In this document: piece after piece, positions 33,244-45,662 of the stretch
Numbering within the stretch: the stretch's first letter is position 1
Layout: the number at the start of each line of letters is the position of its first letter
The notes under the pieces: generated by a model
The model's input: the letters and a program-made list of their open reading frames with translations, nothing else
The model's database searches: none
What the model was told of the DNA's origin: nothing
Assembly: GCA_036872755.1 (NCBI GenBank)
Contig: JAVHNS010000001.1
Span: forward strand, 248,001 to 312,000
Length of the DNA stretch: 64,000 nucleotides
Direction of reading: 5' to 3'
Source of the DNA: Orbilia blumenaviensis
Lineage: Eukaryota; Ascomycota; Orbiliomycetes; Orbiliales; Orbiliaceae
Program-made: the position numbers and the translations under genes

Positions 33244-35611
33244 ATGACTTTCTTCGGTAAACGGAGAGAAAGCGGGGAGTCTGATGTCGAAAAGGCATCA
33301 AATAACCCGTCAGAAGCGCAGGGTCAAATGGACCCGAAGGTTTTAGATCCCAATGCAGGAGAAAGCGAAGGCCTTTCGCAAGAGCAGGAAGAAGTTCTGC
33401 ACCGGAAGCTCAAGGGACGACATATGCAAATGATTGCGATTGGTGGCTCTATAGGAACTGGTCTATTCGTTGGTTCTGGTAGCGCTCTACAATCTGGTGG
33501 CCCAGCTTCTTTGGTTATAGGTTGGTATCGTCCCGCGAAATTTGTAGATATGCGGTGTTCAATTTTAGGAAACTAATAATTTCTAGACTTCATCATTATC
33601 GGCGTTATGCTGTTTTTTACAGTTCACGCTCTCGGCGAATTGGCAGTGATGTACCCCGTCGCTGGTGCTTTCTACACATATTCATGCCGGTATGCTCAAA
33701 TCCCCTAAGTTTTGGAAGCCGCGCCAGGTAGTACTAACTATATTCACTGGAATAATTAGGTTTATTGATCCAGCGTATGTAATGATACCCAATATCTACA
33801 CAAGAGAATGATAAACATGCGTACTAATCGATGTTATGATTAGCTGGGGTTATGCAATGGGAATGAATTATGCTTTCGTATGGTCTCAACATCCCCTTCT
33901 ATCAGTTCGGGCTTTGGCTAACATAGTTTATGGGTAGAATTGGCTTGTTGTTCTGCCTCTTGAGTTGACAGCAGCCGGTATGGTTTCTCCGCTCTAGCAA
34001 TTACCTACGTAGCTATACTTAATTCTCACGATTTACGTCCAAAAACAGGCATCACGTTACAATTCTGGCAGGGAGCTCGAGACATACATATTTCTGTTTG
34101 GATTACCGTTTTCCTCGTCGTTGTTACAATTATCAACCTATTTGGGGTTCGGGGCTATGGCGAAGTCGAATACATTCTTGGAATATTGAAAATCATAGCC
34201 GTCATAGGCTTCATTATTACGGTATGTAAGGTGGTTCTAGTCGTTAAGTTTAGGGCTGCGGCCACCTGTACAGAGTGAAGAAATATACTAACTTTTATTA
34301 CATAGGCAATCGTAATTAACTGTGGTGGAGTCCCGACCGACGACCGAGGATATATCGGCGGAAGATACTGGCATACGCCAGGCGCCTTTCGCCATGGATT
34401 CAAAGGGTTTTGCTCAGTATTTGTCACGGCAGGTTTTGCATTCGCTGGCACAGAGCTTGTTGGATTGGCTGCTGCAGAAGCCGATAACCCGCGAAGGTCC
34501 CTGCCAAAAGCTACAAAGCAGGTGTTTTGGCGAATTAGCTTGTTCTATATTGTCAGCTTGACTTTGATCGGTTTGATAGTACCTTCGAACGATGACCGCT
34601 TGCTCAATGCCTCTGGTGGAAATACTGCAGCATCACCATTCGTCATCGCATTCCAGCTAGCCAATATCGCTGTTCTGCCATCAATATTTAATGTCGTTAT
34701 TACTCTAGCTGTTATTTCTGTCGCAAATTCCTGCACCTATGGATCCACAAGGACACTTCATGGTATGTCGCAATACTTAAGATATACTGGCTTATTAGCT
34801 AACAAATATGGAAACAGCACTTGCAGAGCGCGACATGCTGCCTTCGATGTTTGGATATGTCGATAACCACGGGCGACCTATGTTCTCATTAATCATCGCG
34901 CTTCTATTCGGGTGCTTAGCCTACATTAATGAGGCAGCAGGTACGTGATAGCTACTTATCATACGTCTCGCTTTTAGTTTCTCAATAAACTCTATCCTAA
35001 TGAACATTTGTATAGCTGGCGAGGAAATTTTCAACTGGCTACTGGCTCTTTCGGGTCTCTCACAATTCTTTACATGGGCTAGTATAAACTTGGCCCACAT
35101 TAGATTCCGGCACGCCTGGAAACTCCAGGGAAATTCACTTGATGATATACCATTTCTTGCTGCTGGTGGGATTCTTGGGTCATACATGGGGTTTGGGTTA
35201 AATTGTCTTGTCCTTGTGGCCCAGTTCTACATTGCGATCTCGGTAAGCGGAGGCTTGCTTTCCATGCGAAAATTGGTCCGATCTTGCTAACTTGATTCAT
35301 ATCCAGCCTTTGGGCTCCCCGATGAGTGCAAAGAATGTAAGTTCTTTCTCCATTGGTTGCTAGAAAGAGAATTTCGAAATCCTAACTTTAATACTTAGTT
35401 TTTCCAACAATATCTCGCCGCATTTATCATCCTTCTTTTCTACTTTGGTTATAAGATTTGGAAGCGCGACTGGAGTTGGTATGTAAGGCTTGAAGATATC
35501 GATTTAACAACGGGAAGAAGGGAGTTGAATCTTGGAGAAACCTTACGGAAAGAACGAGAGGAAAGAGCAGCGTGGCCAGCGTGGAAGAGGACGTGGCATT
35601 TATTCTGCTGA
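33244..35611 (+). CDS. Amino-acid permease (APC superfamily, yeast AAP type)
   Basis: Eleven exons (33244-33520, 33587-33689, 33760-33774, 33844-33877, 33938-33977, 34049-34221, 34306-34762, 34818-34940, 35016-35242, 35307-35336, 35399-35611) join in frame to 563 residues, the usual length of fungal plasma-membrane amino-acid permeases. The first helix carries the classic [13 protein letters not shown]. Later blocks are [84 protein letters not shown] and [13 protein letters not shown] (helix 10). Around twelve membrane helices are expected with both ends cytosolic. These proteins import amino acids with protons; substrate range cannot be read. The N-terminal 60 residues are hydrophilic with Lys residues suited to ubiquitin control. 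The exon of only 15 bases (RFIDPA) is needed to keep the family sequence. Confidence 0.93.
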
Positions 35612-36046
35612 TTAAGAGTACAAGCAAGACTTTGTTTTGGCTGCTAACGATTATAAATAAACCACATCTTGTTAACAGTGGACAAGAATTGATGAGTATA
35701 CATGCATATGAATATTAATTTTATTGATTTTCCGCCCTTTCCACACCAGAACTTTAAATTTGACAATTGTAGTATTTTGGGATTTGTAGCCGTAGTATTA
35801 TTCCATGCTCACACCGTCTCAACTAATTCCCGTGGTGACCAAGTACTCATAATACTCTCCAGGGTCAAGTCGGAGTATGGAACGCGTAGCGGGCTCCGAA
35901 GCACCAAGCTTATAAGCTTATGTCACTATAGCTAACTGACAATTACCGAAGTTCCCATGAACAGACAAATTGATCATTAACGTACAAGCCATAGCTCAAG
36001 CTTTCTAGATACCAAAACTCCATTCAATTGCCATATATATGGGATG
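35612..36046. other. Intergenic DNA between convergent genes
   Basis: About 430 bases that would hold the 3' ends of both flanking transcripts. Nothing else is seen. Confidence 0.5.
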
Positions 36047-36865
36047 TTATTTATCTGGTTGCGCTGCGTTAATCCCACCATATTGTACATTATTACGGTA
36101 AAAGTCTAATTCCTGTTTCATCATGGATGTTTTGGTTTGAAGCGTAACTATCCACAATAATCCACATATTATGACCGCCGCTGCCACGACACCAATCGCA
36201 ATAGCGACTTTATCCCCAGTATGGAGCCCTCCAGACCCTTTCCACTGACTGGCCAGTTCCCCAAGACTGGCGTCAGTAAGAATAGTTGTAAGGGTTGAAT
36301 ATATAACCATGGTAACGACACTAGCCGAACTCGTGGTGGTCGTCCCTGTGAAAATTGTTTGCACACTAACGGCTCTAACCGTTTCAACAACGGTGTTTGT
36401 CCGTCTCGCGGTGAGTTCCACAGTCTCTGTGTGTTCTATAGTTGTTTGAACTACAACTTCCGAGTTCACTTTGGTTACTGTCGGTATCGCTAGTGTATCC
36501 TTTCCTTGGCAGTATCCCTGATACATGCTGATGGCCGATGATATGTCCCTCGTTTGGCCACTACATGCTGCGGATACACAATTGAATAGAGAATTTGTAG
36601 CCTTCGTATAGAAGTCTCGGCGGCACCAGCAGCTCTCTAGGTATGGCTGATAAAAATCACATCCTAAGAAGACACCAATGTCGTCGCAAACGTTCCAGCC
36701 GGCGGTACAGTATATGCAGGTTCTGACGCATGGTAAGGCGGATGAAAATTCTTCGAGGGAGTATATCGAAACCGTTTGGGAAACCGAGAGACCGATGAGA
36801 GACGCTAAAGTGAAAAGGGCTATATACGTTCTGGAGGGATTCATCGTTGATCCTGTTTCGTTCAA
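36047..36865 (-). CDS. Type I membrane protein with Cys-rich ectodomain
   Basis: Single exon, 272 residues from the first Met; a second Met at residue 8 (position 36844) places the hydrophobic signal peptide (YIALFTLASLIGLSVS) closer to the start and is the likelier one. The ectodomain holds ten cysteines in a CFEM-like spacing (LPCVRTCIYC, NVCDDIG, LGCDF, SCWCRRDF, NCVSAACSG, GYCQ) but I cannot call CFEM firmly. A Thr/Val-rich stalk follows, then one membrane helix (VAIAIGVVAAAVIICGLLWIV, about 226-246) and a short cytosolic tail. The layout is common in Pezizomycotina for wall-facing sensors or adhesins. Function unknown. Confidence 0.75.
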   Translation of the reverse strand: MNETGSTMNPSRTYIALFTLASLIGLSVSQTVSIYSLEEFSSALPCVRTCIYCTAGWNVCDDIGVFLGCDFYQPYLESCWCRRDFYTKATNSLFNCVSAACSGQTRDISSAISMYQGYCQGKDTLAIPTVTKVNSEVVVQTTIEHTETVELTARRTNTVVETVRAVSVQTIFTGTTTTSSASVVTMVIYSTLTTILTDASLGELASQWKGSGGLHTGDKVAIAIGVVAAAVIICGLLWIVTLQTKTSMMKQELDFYRNNVQYGGINAAQPDK

Positions 36866-39313
36866 AATGCGCTATTCGCGGCTCTAGTAGTCCGAGACCA
36901 CAATGTCTTAAAAGTTCTGTTTGTGTTACCGCTACCCAGTTTAGCCCAAGCATTGATAATCGTGAAATATTTCTTTGGAACCAAATTCGCAATATTTGGG
37001 GCTGGATTTCGAACATACCGTACAGTTGACCCTCTATGATGAATCTGCGGGGTGCAGGATCGCAATCAGCTCCTTAGGGCGCTGAATTTTATGGTCGCCT
37101 TGGCCTTGGGGACCCTTCCTCAGGTCAGGGACGACTGTAGTCGCAACTAGGGACATTTGTGATTTTAAAAACGCTACGTGCGTTTGGTTCTCAAGTTCGC
37201 CTTCAATTGTTGTAAGTACATACTTACTTCCTCCTCCATGAATTCAAGGCGGGGAAAAAGTTCAGCCGCAGAAGGCTTTCGGGTTTCGAGCCCACCCCAC
37301 GCGAACCAAGTTGGGAGATTGACCGTATGAATTGATGTCGAACATTGCATTAATAAACGAGACTCAAATCCCTTATCTTCAAGCCTTCCAAGTTGTTCTT
37401 AAAATTCTTAGCTACTTTGGGACAAGACCTATAAATTAGCTTTAACCACATTTGTGGAGAAAAAAAGATTGTTTGAAGAATTCTAATTATATATGACCAG
37501 TCCTGCCGTGGACGCCACAAGTGATAAAAAGGATATTCTTCAGAGGGACTACTCGGGAGCAACCTGCTATAAAATAATAGATCGTATATACACATCTTAG
37601 TCAAAACTATCCTGCCAATTTGGTGTTTCAATATAGAAGCAGTGCCATTGCATCGAAGTAAAGCTGTGATTTGGAATTTATTTCAACCTTAGCTTAGCTA
37701 AAGTATGACCTCGCTGGCGTTTAGTAGTTGCCCAGGGCTGCGTTGGGTAGTTGCATTTTTTGCTGGGGTCGACAGTTGACTAGCTAGCAAAAACTCAAGC
37801 TTTAGATCTTCATGCTACAAACGTTGATATAATAGGTAATTTAGAGGCTTTCAGGGCTGCGATTTAAACTAGGTAACGTCGCTAGTAAGCTGACGGAAAT
37901 CCTGCTAGTTACCGAGTTGACTGCTGGGCATTAGTTAGCTGACACTGAGGTTGTGGGCGTAACCTACAACTACCAGCTACGGTTCGCGAGTAGGTCGGCT
38001 TGTGTGGTTGGGCCTGTTCCAATTTGGCACTTGAGTGGGTGAATTTCACCTTCATACCTCTGATTTTTGTTGTTTAAATGTGTGACCAAACCATAACTAC
38101 CAACCATTAAATAGGTCTCGGCTCATCCTTTTTTTACCTAGCTGGAAATATAAATAAGCCGTTTTTGAATTTGCACTGTAACTAGGCATCTGAGGATTTA
38201 AGAAGGTAGCGAAGCTAATTGAGTAGTCAGTTCTACGGGTAACTAGTATTTGCCTGCCGAACTCCTCAGCAGTTTCGAGGTCGCCATACACATCGGTAGG
38301 TTTGCACGGTTCGGGATAATAAACTCGATACAGTTGCCGGTAAAAGTTGCCTAGTTTTTATGCATTGTTCCACCTACTCGCTGCCGAGTTCTATAAGTTT
38401 TATATTTTCTTTCCCGTTGCTATACCCGGTATGATCATCGATGGCCAGTGGAGGTATGAAGCGTTGGAGCGGCCAATGCGCCATGACGAAATAGTTGGTC
38501 ATCTGCATACCCAAAGTGATCGAGGGTGGGCCGGTGACGTTTGACAAGCCGGCATGTCGCCCCAACGTTGGCCAACCTGGTGCACTTGGTCACTTGTGGC
38601 TCACCAGGATGAGCAAAAGAACAATTCTGGGATTGTGGTGAACAAAATTATATTGACTAAGTGGTTTATACCATGCATCATATCGATATTGCCAAAATGT
38701 GGAGTGGTGTCTGTACCTGCAAATAATTTCTTGCTATCCATGGCTGACAGCATGAATTTTGGTTTTCTCGGGGCATGGGTTGGCTTGGTCTCGCGGGTTG
38801 ACGTCAACTTGTGCGCAACACAGGAGCCAAAGTAGAAGGGAACCGATATAACGGACCAGAAGCCCAATCTTGCTGGGCTCGATTTTGGAGACACATTTTT
38901 CTTTGAAGCTTTAGGAGAAGGGTCTTGAGAAGGATTGATTTGGCTTTTTTGGAGCTGAGCCAGAGCTAGTATAGTCCCCAAATTTCGGATCTATCGAGTA
39001 TTTTATAAACTTATTGACAGGTAGGTATTTCAGTTTAAAAAAGTGGTTTGATCAATACCTAGATATATCTAAGTTCACAAGTTTCAATTGGAGGTACTCA
39101 AGGTTTACTTACATGCGGAATTTGGGTCTGACTTATCTTTATATACATTTCTAGATACTAGGAACTCTATAACCCCCGCGCGACCCTCGCGACACATATT
39201 ACAGAATCGTTCTCAACCAGGGGAATATCTGTGCCTGTATTTATAACCTCACACAACTTTATCTCGTATATTCAGTTTTCCTGTAAGCATCGGCCTCATA
39301 AAAATCCGCCAAA
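36866..39313. other. Gene-free interval
   Basis: About 2.4 kb without a supportable gene. Between 37700 and 38540 runs like CTAGTTACC and GGTAAC recur in both orientations, which may be decayed repeat DNA. Frames up to 126 codons (38601-38981, minus) show no domain and overlap others. The right end is the leader of the next gene. Confidence 0.4.
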
Positions 39314-40981
39314 ATGCCGATCCGCGAACCCCGTTTCAACCAGGGCAAACTCACCATGTCCCCTCCCAACATGAAGCCCTGGAAGATGTCGCCGCCTTCG
39401 ATGTCGCCCCTTCATATGTCGCCTCCAAATATGTTGCTCCCGAACTTTTCACCTCCACAATTCAAACTACCTGCTCTCTCGGCATCAATATACTTCCCAC
39501 CGCAAACACTGTTTGAAGAGGATCTTGAGTGTCCGCCTTCAATTGCCAGGTTTTCACTCGATGATCCTACAGTTTGTGTTATTGGTGCGTACGCTGAAGA
39601 TACGGAAGGAGATCCGATAAATCCACAAAATGCTGTGGGGGAGAAGGGTAGATTATATTTGGCGAGGGTTATGGACTTGGAGGGTGAGGTTCGAGGAGAC
39701 GCAGCTTTTCCTCCAGACCCTCCAAGGAAGAAAATCATTCCCAATATGTATGCTCAAGTCTTTATTTTAGGTAGCTATATGGGTTGTTCTGAGCTGACGT
39801 CTTGATACCCGCGCAGGATAATAGCGGATGATATCGAAACCCCAGGAGGAATCATCGATCTATGCTGGTCAACTAGCGATCCTGACCTCCTTGTCGCAAC
39901 TACAACTACCAGTGAAGTTCTAATACTTCAAGTCACTGTCGGGAATCGCCCTCGTTCTTCACAGATCGAAATTCTTTCTTCTCATCACATCAGTTACTCC
40001 AGCAATCTCATCACCTGCATTGCCTTCTCACCCGCTAAGAACGACATAATCGCCGCAGGTTTAACCGATGGCTCAGTTGCTATATTCGCCCTACCAGATG
40101 ATTTGGAAGAAGATGATCAAATCAAAGTTATTCGCAATTTTCGCCCTCACGGCGAAGCCCCAATCCTTACTATTTGCTTCTCAAATGATGGAAAGGAACT
40201 ATTTGTTGGTGATAACAAAGCCAACGTATCCTGCTGGAAGATTGGGAAGGAAGCGAAGAAACAGCCAGAGCTTCAATGGGCCGATGATTCCACCTTTGCT
40301 GATGGAGATTGCGTGACAAAGCTTATTGCATGGCCGACTGAGCGGTCCCCTAAGAACACAATCCCACGTAGAAGACCACTTCTGCTTGCAGGAGGACTTG
40401 ACGGAAATCTTCGTATCACAGATTTAACCGAAAAGCAGGTTATTCCACCGCCTTTGACTCAAGAGAAGAGTATTTTTGATCAAACCGAGAATGAGCCCGA
40501 CGGTGGGATCTGGGATATGGCTCTTCTCCCACCGTTGCCAAGAAGGTCCCAGCTAGAGAAAATTGATGTCGGCGTATTTACGCCCGAAGACCACCCTGAG
40601 ATCCCAACGGACCCTGATGAAAATGGTATTTTGATATCTTGTATGGAGGCTGGTGCTCGGGTTTTCGTCCAGAGGCAGGAGTTCATGGAAGTGTTCATCC
40701 GTGATCCGGAAAAGATTAAGGATAAAGAAGAAGAAGAGCTTGATAACGAAAAGGGAGTCGAGAAAGATTGGTTTAACCGAGAAAGACCATTCGAGTGGTA
40801 TAATGTTGCACAGTTTAAAGAACACAAAGGGAAGTGTTGCGCGGGGACTGCAGTGGCTTTCGTGGACTGGGATCCAATATTCAAGGAAGACGGAGAGCAG
40901 AGGAAGCGAAGGGGTTGGAGACTCATGACGACCAGCTTTGAAGACCGGAAAGTGCATATCTGGCAAGTATTTGCTGATTGA
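39314..40981 (+). CDS. WD40-type protein resembling diphthine methylesterase Dph7/Rrt2
   Basis: Two exons (39314-39747, 39817-40981) give 532 residues. The N terminus has four repeats of the type MSPPNM/MSPPSM/MSPLHM. From about residue 62 the order of segments recalls Dph7: CPPSIARF with GAYAEDTEG, GRLYLARV, IETPGGIIDLCWS, IAFSPAKNDIIAAGLTDGSVAIF, LTICFSNDGKELFVGDNKANVSCW, LLLAGGLDGNLRITDL, GGIWDMALLPP and, at the end, LMTTSFEDRKVHIWQ. Dph7 removes the methyl ester from diphthine on elongation factor 2 during diphthamide synthesis, in the cytosol. The similarity is in layout and short motifs, not a sure family match; the EAW-containing blade typical of Dph7 is not obvious. Otherwise it is an unassigned WD40 protein. 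Confidence 0.6.
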
Positions 40982-42150
40982 TTATTTACATTTTTGTCGT
41001 ATTGTATAGCAAAGTCTCTTCTATTCTGATGCCGAAAGTCTGGCTCATACGTTATATAATTCCTTAATTTTAACAGTCAAGTCGTTTGAATAAGCCGTTG
41101 TTGTAATTTATTTACAAATCTAATAATATAATGCTAAGGTTCTATTTTGACCCCGCATTCAAGTCTGTAAAGGTTTTGACCGTATTGGGGACTACTATAT
41201 ATCCAAAGAAATTTTCTCAAAGGCTGAAGCACCTAGGAAGCCGTGTATACCAGTCGTATTTTCCATAATCTCTTCAAAGGTTAATGGGTCGGTCACGTCG
41301 CAAAATACAACAGCAGCTTGAGTTGCCATACGAAAACGCAAGGCTGGATGATTGCTTTCCCGTTGGAATGGGATCCGACTGCATGGGAAAGGTTTCAAAA
41401 GCCCTAGGCAAACGAAAATTCTCCCAGTTCATTGCTACAAGCCGCTGATTGAACTATAAATACCTATCCTGTGTATAAATATAAATGTATGTGTATGTGC
41501 ATGTTTAGGTAACCAAACGCTTTGGCCGTAGCAGGAACTCGACGCGGATATCGAATATAGAGGTGTAAAGCAGTATAGAATTTCAATAAATATTCTAACA
41601 AAGACAATTGATTTTGCTGTATTTCTAACTAACCGCAAGGTATAACCAGATAGTTGAGCTAGATCTATGTCGTGGCGCAAATAACATGAGGCCGCACGAT
41701 ATCATCTGATTCGCGGAGGGTCAATTAGTTCCGAGAATGTGATAGAAGGTTGTTTATAAGGCAAATTGGGATCGGGATCCCAAAGGTATTTAATAGTATT
41801 ATTAGGTACTGTTTCACACCAACATTGTGGGTGAAGGACGATGCTGGGTTGAAGATTCTAAGGTTTTTACTCGACTGGCCGGCGTCGAAAATCTATAAAA
41901 GCGCCTGCCACGCCAAAAGAATTTGACATTAATTATTTACATCCGCGTCAACCATCTTTCAACTTCAAGACACCGGCCATCCCCAACCGCCTCATCTCTA
42001 TCTCGTTTCTTGCTTTACCTTTTACCATCAGCACTGAGCCAACTCTAATGACTGTTCCGATATAACCTGTGAGTTTCTTCGTTCCTTGATCTCCAAAGAG
42101 CTTCCAATCTGATACCAACTAAGAATTCCCATAAGAACGGCGAAACAAAG
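40982..42150. other. Intergenic DNA
   Basis: About 1.2 kb. A short minus frame (41195-41398) looks protein-like but lacks domains and flanking exons. The 200 bases before 42151 are pyrimidine-rich and fit a promoter and leader. Confidence 0.45.
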
Positions 42151-45100
42151 ATGACATCCCCAGGTCAAGATTCTTCAGCAGCTCAGGATGCGGGAGCTCA
42201 AAATAGCTCAGCATCACAAGGCGCTCAAGCAAAGGATAGAGTCGCAATGCCGCCTCCACCCCTCCCAAAAACCCCATCAAAACCACCACCACGGAGTCGC
42301 CAGCGGTCAGCAGGAGCTTCAGAAAAGGGGAGGTCAGGATCCAAAAAAGCACCTCCCCGCTCGATGTCGATTCAGGAATGGAGAGCAGCTGGGAAGAATT
42401 TCGGTCAGTCGCGAGATGGAGACAGATCAAATACACCGAAATTTGATATCAAAGAAAACGAGCCTCCACAAGGGACAACCAAAGCCGTCGAGCTCCCCGG
42501 GCCCTCCGTTCAAATAGCTAGCAGCACGCCGGTGACACAACCCCCCCAAAAAACCGTGGAGCCCCATAAGCCCCAAGAAGCGCAGAACATATTTCAGTAT
42601 CGTTCCCCAGGTACCCCTGCCAGTGGCCCCACTAGTCTCAAAGATGGAGTTCACAAGTCCAAACAGAACCATCCTCAGATAGAAAGTGGGGCTGGAAAGA
42701 TGAGATTAGGTCATACTACCGCTGGCAACGTTCCCTCATCGAGAGCGGGGGCCATGAGACGTAAACAAGCGATTCTAGAGGCCCCTCCTGGTGCAGCTGA
42801 AGAGCAGTTTGTTGAGATACGGCCCGGTATCTTTGCAATGCAGCCTGGCCCAAATTCCGCCGACCAGATGTCAGGCAGGGGGGTTCCTGATGTCGTATTT
42901 ATTCCGGCGCGGGGTCAACCATTGCCAGACGGGTTTCGGCGTATGTACCGAGATGTTGAGACTTCTACGACCGGCTATAATATGCTATCTCAACTCAACA
43001 AAGTTTATCCACCTGGTAACGGTCAGCCTTCTGGGATGGACGTGGCAAATCATGGTCCCTCTACCGATATGCAAAATATTCCAATGCAGACAATGATTTT
43101 GAATACCCCGACTCCCTGGAGCCAAGGTAATTTTGCTCCCACGGAAGCACCTCCCGCTATGCATGCAGGCGCCACATCAACGGATCCCACAATTCAATCT
43201 TATGAAACACCGGAAATGATGGGCGTCAACATGAATATAGACCCAGCCCCAGGCCTTGATAGCCTCCCAAATGACCAGCCAACTAACGGCGGGGCGTCAA
43301 ACGATCAATATCCCTTGAATCCGGTTCCAGTGACTAACAATGGAGCTCCCGGCGATATTTCCACAGTGGGCGCTTCTAATGTGGAGAATACTTTTGGTTC
43401 AGGGCTTCCTACAAGTTTCGTAGATTTCCTAGAAGGCAGAGATACCGTCTTTCTGCCCGTGAACGAGGGTTCCAATACGGCAGTACCCATTGAATCGACC
43501 ATGAGCGTGCCCCCACCGACTATCGAACCCGAGACGGCTCCCACAGCTTCCAGCTACAATGCACCTTTTCGTATAGATATGAATCCTAGTGGATTCCCGC
43601 CCAATCTTGGAAGTGTACCTGGGATTTTTCCACAAGCAACTCCCAATGGCACAGGTATGGGGATGGGTGCAGGTGCGAATACGAACTTTAACTTCACCCC
43701 TAACCAGCCTGTTCCAATATTTGGCGGTCCTACGCCCAATATGGGGGCATTCCCGTTTGTGAGGCACCTGGCTCCCCCAGGGGCAAATGTCATTCTCTGT
43801 CCAAAACCCCGTCGCGTTCTCCCACTACCCGATCTAGATTACATCGCACCGATACCAGATATGAGAGTCCCTCCTCCTACAAAGTACTATGGAGAGATCC
43901 CGCTAGATCTCCAGGAGTTCGATCCGTCCAAGCTTTTTACACCGTGGTCAAAGCCCAAGGGAAGGGGTGACAGCACCGCAACAACTGGGGTACCACCACG
44001 GCCACCGGTGGGAAGCCCCGGCCAACCTTCGGAAGAATGGGCCAAAGGCTGGGCCACCGGTACTACAGCTAGAAGGCAAATTGTGGAAGATAAATTTAGG
44101 GGAAAAGTGACAAAAGCTGACGGGGAGGGTGTCGGAACGATACCAGTCATTGGCGGCTCATATAGACCAAAGGTGGCGCCTCACAGCGTCCTACGGAGAA
44201 AATTAAGCCCTGCAAACATTCCATTGCCGCCTCTAGGCGAGGACGAAGAGGACATACCAGTGATCACTATAGAAGATGATGATGAAGACGTTAGCATGGA
44301 GGATGGGGTAGATTTTGTAGAAGAGGGTGAAGAAGAGCCTGAAGCCAGCGGTGGCGGGAAAGTCATGCACGAAATCATCGAGATAAGCAGCAGTAGCAGC
44401 GATAGCAGCGATAGCGAAGAGGATGAGGAAGGGGAGGATGACTACGAAGAAGACTATGAGGACTATGGAGAAGGATACGAGGAAGAAGACCAAGAAGAGG
44501 ATGACGATGACGAAAGCGACGAGGATAGTGATGATATGGAAGACTTCACGTCAGACGACGAAGATATTTACCATTATATGTCGGAAGATGAATCCGATGA
44601 CGATGAAGATGGTGGCAATGATACCGGCGGTGCCAAAAAGAGTAAGAAGGGAAAGGATGACGACTGGGCGGTGGACTTTGATGTAAGATTTCTAGAAGTT
44701 CTCTGATCCTCTATAGTATACATCATAAGACTCGGTATACATAGCACTGCTACCATTTCTATAGTCCTATCAAAACGCTTCTAACACCAGACCACTAGGC
44801 ATACTGGGAAGCCTTCCCCCTTGAACCAGAATTTGAGAAGAGAATGCTTGAAATTGCCGCACCGGTTATAAAAAGAATGGAAGAGCGCATTGCTGCCAAA
44901 GAAGCCCTCGAAGCAGCTAAGAAAAAGAAGATAGCGGAGTTATCCGAACCCCCAAAGTTCATAGGGCCGGCACCCCAGCTTCAAATCGACGGGAAAAATA
45001 AAAGAGTTAGCTATCTAGATCTCAATAACGGAAAGCCTCGCAAAAGCGTCCTACCACCTCCGCCGGCAGCGAAACCGGGCGCGCGACGAGTCAGTCTTAA

Positions 45101-45266
45101 GTCTACCCAGGAAGGTAATCTTCCACCAGTGGTGAATAGCCCTCTTAAAGGTTTTGACCTTCCGAAACCAGTGCCAAAGAGGGTAAGTATTAAAGCGCTA
45201 CAACAGAAGAACGCGGCAGCGAAGGAGCTAGCACAACAAAAACCTCCAGAGTCTACAAAGAAATAA
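42151..45266 (+). CDS. Large disordered protein with an acidic block and basic C terminus
   Basis: Two exons (42151-44682, 44799-45266) join in phase 0 to 999 residues. The family is not recognised. Residues 1-530 are Pro/Ser/Gln/Asn-rich and likely disordered. A conserved-looking segment near 545-600 reads VILCPKPRRVLPLPDLDYIAP and KYYGEIPLDLQEFDPSKLF. A strongly acidic run, mostly Asp/Glu with Ser tracts (ISSSSSDSSDSEEDEE), covers about 700-830. The C-terminal exon is Lys/Ala-rich and helical (IAAKEALEAAKKKKIAEL), then Pro-rich and basic with repeated KRVS/RRVS sites. Acidic and basic blocks of this kind occur in chromatin and nucleolar proteins, which is only a hint. No signal peptide or membrane helix. 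Confidence 0.75.
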
Positions 45267-45662
45267 GGTAGGCAGATGGTTTAACCAAGGTATGTCAGTC
45301 GAACTCGAAAATCCCACGCACGTTCTCCTCACAAGTAGAAGCGGAAACTTAGAGAGCTAGATTTTAACGTAGCTAGTTACCCAGATATTTACAAATTTCG
45401 GTACCGGCCCAACGATCACCTAGGAAAGCATTTTTTTTCAACTTTGAATAAAGCCACTTGCTCGAGTCAATTAAGACCAGACAGACTTCCGTTGGACAAC
45501 GTAGAAAAAGAAAACAGACCCTTTTCTCTTCAGTACTGACTCGAGTGCTTTGCAGTCTAGATAATGTATTTGAACTGATCTACATGGGCAGCGATTAGCA
45601 TCGATAGGTCTGAGAAGATGATATACGATAGTTGAAGAAACTTAGTTTCTAACTGATCGGAA
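45267..45662. other. Intergenic DNA between convergent genes
   Basis: About 400 bases, 3' flanks of both neighbours. Nothing else seen. Confidence 0.5.

Noticed and set aside
38601..38981. 126-codon minus-strand frame
   Set aside because: No domain, overlaps another frame on the opposite strand, and lies in a stretch that looks like decayed repeat DNA.
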